From: Lunularia cruciata
Taxonomy: Eukaryota; Streptophyta; Marchantiopsida; Lunulariales; Lunulariaceae
DNA: 64,000 bases
Direction: 5' to 3'
Assembly (NCBI GenBank): GCA_948567375.1
Contig: OX419756.1
Span: 26,018,552 to 26,082,551 of the forward strand
Numbering within the stretch: the first letter of the stretch is position 1; each line of letters begins with the position of its first letter. The position numbers were made by a program, and so were the translations under genes. The notes beneath the pieces were generated by a model. That model saw only the letters and a list, made by a program, of their open reading frames with translations. It was not told where the DNA came from and searched no databases. Positions 57,358 through 64,000 of this stretch are shown piece by piece.

Positions 57358-60300
57358 TGTGGTACCTACATTTTTTGTTTTTTTTCTATATGGTTAGCAT
57401 TTGAAGAAGAAGTAGGTGGTTAGAACCTAAAGAGGGCTAACCTGGGAAGAAATAAGAAGAAGCGGGGGTGTGAAGTAAAACCCAAAGTTGACCTTGGGTC
57501 AAGACGTGAAGTAAAACCTGAAGACACAAAGACAAAGAAGAAGAAGGAGAGACTTTGTATCAGGCGGCATGAGCGGATCCAAAGAATATGTAACAAACTT
57601 CTTTGGAGTCGGTGCAATCAAGAAAGTACACGGGAAGAAAGTAATGACCTCGGGATCAAGAACTTCTTGATAGTGACAAGTAACAACTTCACCAAATCAG
57701 AAACTAGAAAGGAGGAGCAACTTAAGAGTGACTGATTGGCGCAAGACTGCAAATTTACAAGTTGCACAAGGAAGAAGAGCAATGTACAGTCGTTACTCTG
57801 TTCCTATTTAGAGTCAACCCAAATTAATGCAAATTGCAAATCCGCAGGAAGAGGAGTGGGTAAGGATTTCAAGGATGATCTTCCACAAGAAGAAGGTGAG
57901 GAAGCACACGATGACTCCGAAAATGAGTAAGTAGAGTGCGGTGAGAGGGCTTGCAATTTGTAGATTAGAAGTAATAGCATGGATCAAAGTCTTGACGAGA
58001 CTTTGTATCACGTTCCTGGCCTAGAATTGGAACTTCAGTTTTCTAGGTTTCATGGTAGAAATTGCAGCAAGCAATTGCAAGGATGGTCTGAAGCATGAGG
58101 GGAAGAGAGGGAATCCCGCTTGATGGACGGAGGCGGATTGGAGAGAAGTGTTGGGAAGAGAAGTAGGAGATGTAGGAGGTACCACCTTCTATCGAAAGTG
58201 TGATGCTTCAAAAGAGACTGCTGAAGTGAGGAATTTGTTCAATCGACCCCGCACTAAGAATGGGTATAAGGTGGACATTATAGAGACCTTGAGCAAAGAG
58301 GGATAGTAAGCACAATGATAGCAATGTTCAAGCCAGAGCAAACCACCTATGTTACTATGCAACAGGCAGTGTTCTTTCACCAAATGTTTGCAAGAGAGGT
58401 AGTAGATTGGGCGAAATGTCTGCATCAGAGAGTGGGCCAGATGATTTCAGGATGGAGAATGGATATGCCACCACATTACTTTGTGTCATTCGCAGCGCAC
58501 TTTTATTTTGGGTTGAACTTGCTGACTTCGGAAGAACAAAGTCAAATGCGTTTGCACTTTCCAGATTTATGAAAGGAAGCCGATGTAGATGAGCGATATT
58601 ATATGGAGAGAGTGCAAGATGGGGATGTGTACTACAAGGAGAGTGGGAAGGAGAAGATCGTAGCAATTGACCTTCCAAGGGCAAGAAAGAGAGCCAAGCC
58701 TGAGAGTCGTGTTGCGATATTCCAACCCCAAAAAGTTCCAAAGCTTAACCCAATGGCGGTGGTAGTGAAGACAAAGGAAGCCATGCAGGAAGAAGAAGAA
58801 GAATCGGAAGGAGAAACCGGATCGAAGGAAGGAATGTTGGGAGAAGAAAAGGAGTTCATGCTATGGAGTAAAGAATTGAGTAGTGACAATGAAGGTGAAG
58901 CAGAGGTTCAACAAATGTGACAGCCAATGAAGGAGGCCGGAAAGCCAAGTCACGAAGTTCCCATGCTTGAACAAGGAAGTGAGAAGAAGAAGGGAGAGGA
59001 AGTCGTGGCACAACCCCGAACTGCCAAGGATAAGAATGCTCTCAATGTATCTGCACTGGGGCCTAGTAAAGTTACTTAGGAAGGGGGAGAAAGTTTAGAA
59101 GAAGAAACTTTGAAGGTGCAAAGATTGCGACTTTGGAGCAAGGCACAAGACGTAGAGTAGTCAAAACCCAAAGTCCGAGCCAATGATGCAAGGTGTGAAG
59201 GAGTGGACTATTTGTCCAGAGTCATATGTCCGCTGTTGATGATGTTATAGTAGAAGAAGATAGAGATGGTAAGTGCCAATCTTGAGGTGCCGGATGAATT
59301 GGCAGTAGTAAAGACCTAGAGTGCAGAAACATTGTTGCTACGGAGTAAGTTGATGAGGGTGGAGATGGAAGTCAAAGAACTTTGGGTTGAGGAGGTCCTT
59401 CGGAGTAAGCACTTTGAGGTGATGAGGGAAGAATTAGTAAAAAGTCACGAGGAAGCAAAGGAGATGACCGTGATGGTTGCAGTGTTGAAAGAAGAACTTG
59501 CAAATGCGCGTGTAGAGTTGATACACTCCAAAGCAATTATTGCGGTGATGGAGCAAGAGTTGGAGAGTCTCAAGAAGAAGGCAGCGGAGAAAGATCAAGC
59601 TTGGCAATGAGAGTTAGTGGAGCGCAGTAGAGAAAAAGATTGGTTGTGAGGATTGGTGTGAGTAGCAGAAGAGCAACTCTCTGTGAATCGGCAAGAGAAG
59701 GAGGCATTGAAGGCTGAATTTGAAGATGAACTCCAGATGTATCGCAGTGAATTGGAGGAAGAAAGGAAGAAGGAGAAGCTTACGGTTGTAGAAGAAGCTA
59801 ATGAAGTAGAAGGCGTCGTCAATGAAATCAAGGCCATGCTCAGCACAGAAATTGAATGTAAATTCAAGGAGGCGAGATTGCATGAGCTGAAGTTATTAGT
59901 GTAGGAGACGCGCAAGAGGGAGGCAAAGGACACGGAGTTGAATAATCTCTTAATTTGTCTGTGAAATCGTGTAGATAGGAAGATGTTAGAAGTGGGAGAC
60001 AATGTGTGCCTCAGACTAGATCTTGTTAGGACAAAGGTAGCTAAACTTTGTAGTGAGGTAGAAGAAGTACGAAGACCCAAAGTTGTAGTCTTTGGAGTTC
60101 AAGTGTCTTCGGAGTTGTTCTCTGAAACTTTAGAGAAGAGTGGGTCGGGAGATAAGGACATAGATAGATTACCCATGACCTCAATTGTAGATTGTAGTGA
60201 AGAAATTGTAGAAATAGAAGAGTTAGGAGTAGTTATAGAGAGATCATTGGGTTTGAAAGCCAATGACGAGGTTGACATTGGATTGGATTAGAAATAGATT

Positions 60301-61084
60301 TGAGATCTAAAGAGACAGATATGAAGAGATGCGATGTCATTTTGGATCTGCAGGTTTGTAGAGTTGTTAGGAAATGGTATTTTTGTTAGAATTGTTGTTT
60401 GCTTCACTATTTAAGATTGGCATTTGCAGTCTTATGTTGTTTAATGCTCATAATTTCAGAGAATAGATAAAGTGAAGTGTTGTGAAGCAGTGCTCATTGC
60501 TTGAGCTTGATTTCAAATATCAATTTTGTGCTTGTGTTTATGAGTGTTGGGAGAAATTTGAAGTGCAAGTTAGTGTGCTTGTTGGATGTTGGATTCCGTT
60601 GTCTTGATCTTCATTCAGTGTGTTTGATCTTGAGTGAAGTGCAATCTGAGCAATGCCTTGACAGATTTGAGAGGAATTGTATTATTGGTAGTATTATGCA
60701 TTTGTGAGTGCAGTGAAAGTTGATGTAAAGCAATTTTGATCAAGGAAGTTGTGCCTTCAGTGGAGGGGTGGAACACAATTCTAAGGCAAAGTCATTTTGT
60801 AGTGAAGTGCCATTTTTGGGAGAGCCTAAATCATCACAATCAAGATTATTTGGAAAGATTTGATGGAGTTGTGATTAAGAAGTGTTAATTTGTGATAAGA
60901 CTGCAAATCAAAGCTTGTTATTCTCTTTTGGGTGTGGTTTCTACCTGAGAGATTAAAGATGCAACCAAGAAGAACTACATTGTAACATTTGACTTTGTAT
61001 TTGACCAATTCTGAATCGTATCTCTATGGGAACGAACTTTACTTACCTGATTACCACAAAAATGATATTTGCCGGGTTGTCACA
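57358..61084 (+). mobile_element. Element X: unclassified TG...CA element with a coiled-coil protein frame
   Basis: 3727 bp, flanked by a perfect 5-bp duplication ATCTG (57353-57357 and 61085-61089) within DG LTR sequence. The uninterrupted LTR (48145 region) shows the empty site. Ends are TGTGGTACC and GGTTGTCACA, so TG...CA as in LTR-class integrase products. I could not find a pair of LTRs, and no RT, integrase or transposase is visible. The terminal 700 bp look like LTR-type noncoding DNA. The central part encodes one long frame (58315-60291). Possible identities: a non-autonomous LTR-derived element that lost one LTR, or a host transcript carried by one. Confidence 0.75.
58315..60291 (+). 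pseudogene. Element X 658-codon frame, acidic coiled-coil protein
   Basis: A single reading frame with 12 internal stops and no frameshift. Residues 1-86 are a compact aromatic-rich part (EVVDWAKCLHQRVGQMISGW, FAAHFYFGLNLL), followed by RYYMERVQDGDVYY. Next comes an acidic linker (EEEEESEGETGSKEG). From about residue 340 there is a long heptad-rich coiled coil (EVKELWVEEVLRSKHFEVM, LEELxx-like repeats, ALKAEFEDELQMYRSELEEE). The end is acidic (CSEEIVEIEELG). All 12 stops are TGA or TAG. A preceding piece in another frame (LFNRPRTKNGYKVDIIETLS, 58220-58305) may be its N-terminus. I recognise no family; a gag-like structural protein or captured host gene are possible. Confidence 0.7.
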
Positions 61085-61091
61085 ATCTGAT

Positions 61092-61182
61092 TATTGTGGC
61101 ACTTTAGATTCTATGTATGACTTGTGTGTGAGTTGTGCTTCTATAGTGTATGATGTTGATAGCGATGTATATACGCACGACA
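61092..61182 (+). repeat. Displaced DG 3' UTR fragment
   Basis: TTGTGGCACTTTAGATTCTATGT and onwards to GATGTATATACGCACGAC match 56825-56910 and 19660-19747. It follows the cut end of the 3' LTR, an order opposite to that expected (UTR before LTR). Confidence 0.8.
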
Positions 61183-61490
61183 AGTTGATTGTAATGGAAA
61201 TCATTATTTGTATGAGCATATAAAGATTCATTTATTTTATTTGATTGACATATTTTCCACAATATAATATATATCCATAGGTGATCTATATATTTAAGAT
61301 CTTTTTCTCTATTTGTAACAAATAGCCCTTTTTATTTTGAAAAAATATACACTTTTTAATATAGCAATATCTTTTAATTCCATCAAATATTTTGATAGGA
61401 TAAAAATGATATCTACCTATTCTAGACTCATTCTTGATTCCATCTTTCTACATCCAAAATATGAATAGGTACTCACCATGGTTGTTGAAG
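61183..61490. other. AT-rich intergenic DNA
   Basis: No gene or repeat recognised. Strongly AT-rich (for example 61255-61400). Confidence 0.5.
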
Positions 61491-61572
61491 GCAAGAATTA
61501 AAGGTCGTGACCTTGCTCGTGAAGGAAATGAAGTTATTCGTGAAGCATGTAAGTGGAGTCTTGAATTGGCTT
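61491..61572 (+). pseudogene. rbcL: Plastid rbcL 3'-end fragment (nuclear plastid DNA)
   Basis: Twenty-seven codons read [20 protein letters not shown] and on to KWSLELA, matching the C-terminal part of the Rubisco large subunit (normally [14 protein letters not shown]...KWSPELA, from general knowledge). Flanking codons do not continue the match. It is too short to function and is best explained as a small plastid-to-nucleus insertion. Confidence 0.85.
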
Positions 61573-62300
61573 CCCAAGAGCCGAGTATAAATACAAGTAT
61601 ATCAAAGTGAAGCAGGCATTCTAAAACATTAATGCAGAATTAAAGCCACTTTGAACTTAATTCTTAACTAATTAGATAAACTAAATCCTTGACTAAATTA
61701 GAATACATATTCTATATGTGAGAGAAAATTGCAACTATGTATAAAACATGAAGGATGGGAAGACTTCATCAAGCTGTTCAAGGGTGAGACAAAATACATA
61801 TAATGGGGCTAAGCCCCAATAGAGTTGATACGAGAAATATGCCTTATTGCATCTAAGATATCCGAGCTAATCAAGTTGTATGGTCTACAACCAAATGGAG
61901 CATCCAAGGGAGCATCACCTATTGTGAATGCTCTCCTTTGGATTGCACTAGCCACTACCCTCTATAGAGCAATAGACACATGTTGTCTAAAATATGCTAC
62001 AAAGTATGAGAGTGAGAGTGGTACCCCTGGCATCTAACATGATAAGCTCTCATGCACTCCTTGACAAATGTGTTGGACGATGCATCCCTAGCTCCATATA
62101 ACTCCAAGGCTAGAGGAACAAAGAGGTGACCTTGTTGCATACCCCTATACTTAGAGACCTTGCGAGTTGTTGTTATACTCATTGCCCATCCAACAAGATG
62201 GGTAATCACTCCCTCCAAAATTGTATCACACGTAGGGTCCATGCAAAGAATCAGATGAGAGTCACATAAACCTTTTCACACCAAGCATATCTCTCGTGAA
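61573..62300. other. Unassigned region
   Basis: Contains short frames on both strands (61825-62037 plus, 61997-62242 minus) without recognisable motifs. The left boundary of the second copia element's 3' LTR lies somewhere in or after this stretch and was not resolved. Confidence 0.4.
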
Positions 62301-62509
62301 TTCATCCATTACACAAAAGGTATGTAGTTCACCTTGATGTGATGCTACAAATACTAGAAGCATCAAGAACAAACTTTACTAACTCAGGCTCTTTTGTTCA
62401 TATGCTAGTCCAATTCTTTGTCAATCTCTCAGTCCATCCTTACTCTCCACCTCAGAGTCAACTATCTCAAATCCAATATAACCCTAAGGCATAAGAGCAA
62501 AACCTAACA
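62301..62509 (-). repeat. Start of the 3' LTR of the second copia element (left limit uncertain)
   Basis: The minus strand from 62509 begins TGTTAGGTTTTGC, right after a purine tract (minus strand of 62510-62521, CAAGGGAGAGTT). The far end of the LTR and any target duplication could not be identified, so the lower coordinate is nominal. Confidence 0.6.
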
Positions 62510-62695
62510 AACTCTCCCTTGACTCTTGTCTTGGAGTTAGTAACCTTGCAACAATTTATCACTCGGGAAGTTCTAGACAGACAACCAATCACTTGACCTC
62601 TCCTTTAAACTAGGATAAACTAGAACATATAACCATAGCCCATACAAGGATAGAGTAACCAAAACAGCCAAGGTCACCTCTAATGCTAGGTCACC

Positions 62696-64000
62696 CTACT
62701 CATGCTCCACTTGCACAACCTGCAGGGTAGCACAATGCCTAGAAAAACTTTCTAAAGGTATGACTTTGGTAAAGGCATCAGCTAGGTTGAGCCTACCATC
62801 AATCTTGACTAGATCAAACATTTTCTCAGACACAACTTGCCTAAGAAAGTGATATATGATGCCTATATGCTTAACCCTACTATCCATCACCTGATTTTCA
62901 GCTAGGTGTAAAGCACTTTGACTATCACAATGAAGCATTACCTTACCATGCATTAACCCCATCTAAGCAACAAGTCTATCAAACCAAATTTCCTCCTTTG
63001 TTGCTTCTATTGCTGCCACATACTTAGCTTCTGTAGTAGACTGTGCAACATACTTCTGCAAGGTAGATCTCCAACTAATGCACCCACCACCAAGTGTGAA
63101 TACATACCCCGTTGTTGACCTCCACTTGTCCAGATCTTGTCCATAGTCAGCATCTACATATCCATCTAGTGATGGGCATTCATTGATCTTTTATCAAATA
63201 AGAGCCCATAGTCTAGTGTACCTCTCAAATACCTTAGAATCCACATAACTACTTCCCAATGTGTCCTTCCTGGATTTGACATAAACCTGCACACCTTACC
63301 CATTGCTAGGGCAAGATCAGGTCTAGTGCAAGTCATCAAGTACATGAGACTCCCTACAGCCTTCTCACATGGAATGTTAGCCATCAAACCTTTCTCCACA
63401 ACATCTGTAGGACAAATATGCCGCTGAAAGCTTGAAATGAGAAGCTAGAGGAGTACTTACTAGTTTATAGTTCTCCATGTTGAACCTAGCAATTACCTTC
63501 CTAGCATACTTACCTTGCGTCAACCACAACTGACCAGTGCTCAAGTTCCTCTCGATCTCAATGCCTAATATCCTTGTGGCCAACCCTAGATCCTTCATCC
63601 TAAACTCCAAACTCAAGAGCGCCTTGAGCTTGTTCACCCTAGATCTATCCTTGGTAGCTATCAAGATGTCATCCACATACAACACAAGAATAATAAAACC
63701 AAAGGTCTTATTACTCATTGGTTTCATGTACACACAAGGGTCAAACAAACTCCTATTGAAACCCTAAGTGTGCATAAACACATCAAACCTCTTGTTTTAT
63801 TGCCGAGGTACAAGGACTTTAGCAATCTGCATACCTTGTCCTCTTGGCCTTTCTTTACAAACCCCACAGGTTTTCTTATGAAGATCCTTTCATCCAAGGT
63901 GCCATAAAGAAACACCATGACAACATCTATTTGATCTAAAGTAAGACCAAATAATGCAACAAGCATAGATAATAGACATATTGTGAAATACTTTGCAACA
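62696..64000 (-). pseudogene. Second Ty1/copia element: RT and RNase H, cut by the window end
   Basis: Minus-strand order: RT start 63724-63966 (LDQIDVVMVFLYGTLDERIF, KPVGFVKKGQEDKVC), catalytic palm 63377-63748 with YVDD at 63668-63679 and FRMKDLGLATRILGIEIER, then 63166-63399 (KAVGSLMYLMTCTRPDLALA, WILRYLRGTLDYGLLF). RNase H at 62970-63165 (DYGQDLDK-type, STLQKYVAQSTTEAKYVA) and 62696-62962 (HCDSQSALHLAENQV, KHIGIIYHFLRQV, LADAFTKVIPLESF). Stops and a frame change near 63400 show it is inactive. It differs from the copia at 42.4 kb and belongs to another family. Confidence 0.88.

Noticed and set aside
57358-61084. Element X as a complete LTR retrotransposon
   Set aside because: I could not find two copies of an LTR or any pol domain, so only the ends, the duplication and the long frame are claimed.

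Overview
The window reads as nuclear DNA from a seed-free land plant, most likely a liverwort related to Marchantia. The one clear host protein gene (37.0-39.5 kb, seven exons) is an ELO-type polyunsaturated fatty acid elongase. Its sequence, long N-terminus and length resemble, from memory, the Marchantia polymorpha delta-5 elongase MpELO2. A nuclear tRNA-His(GTG) lies 1.3 kb downstream. These two genes sit in a small, less AT-rich island (about 35.4-42.4 kb). Most of the rest is nested, decayed retrotransposons.

Layout. 1-1276 and 13388-19747 are two halves of one Ty3/gypsy element (DG copy 1), split by a 12.1-kb non-chromovirus gypsy element (N, 1277-13387). N is itself split by a reverse-oriented chromovirus (B, 8114-12427, perfect CAAGG target duplication). 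19748-24123 holds two reverse-oriented DG-type LTRs in tandem, interrupted by a solo chromovirus LTR (22699-24064, CCAAG duplication) that carries another solo LTR in the opposite orientation (23244-23981). A near-complete chromovirus (C, 24280-30886, AGAAC duplication) follows. 30.9-35.2 kb is unassigned AT-rich DNA, then comes the gene island. A Ty1/copia element occupies 42397-47149 and has a (TA)n expansion in one LTR. DG copy 2 (47698-57357) is the best copy of the DG family. A 3.7-kb unclassified element X (57358-61084, ATCTG duplication) is inserted in its 3' LTR. The last 3 kb holds a short plastid rbcL-like fragment and the 3' part of a second copia element on the minus strand.

The most interesting system is the DG family. 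Between protease and reverse transcriptase it carries a cytosine-5 DNA methyltransferase domain of DNMT3 type, with motifs I, IV, VI, VIII and X in the usual, non-permuted order. The polyprotein ends after the integrase in a PHD finger instead of a chromodomain. The element therefore joins a DNA-methylation writer and a probable chromatin reader to a retrotransposon replication machinery. Both copies here are broken by stops and frameshifts, so they are fossils. Together they still show the architecture.

Element X is a second unusual object. It has TG...CA ends and a 5-bp target duplication but no recognised LTR pair or pol. It holds one 658-codon frame for an acidic, coiled-coil protein, interrupted by 12 stops that are all TGA or TAG. 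This is the pattern expected from deamination of methylated CGA and CAG codons.
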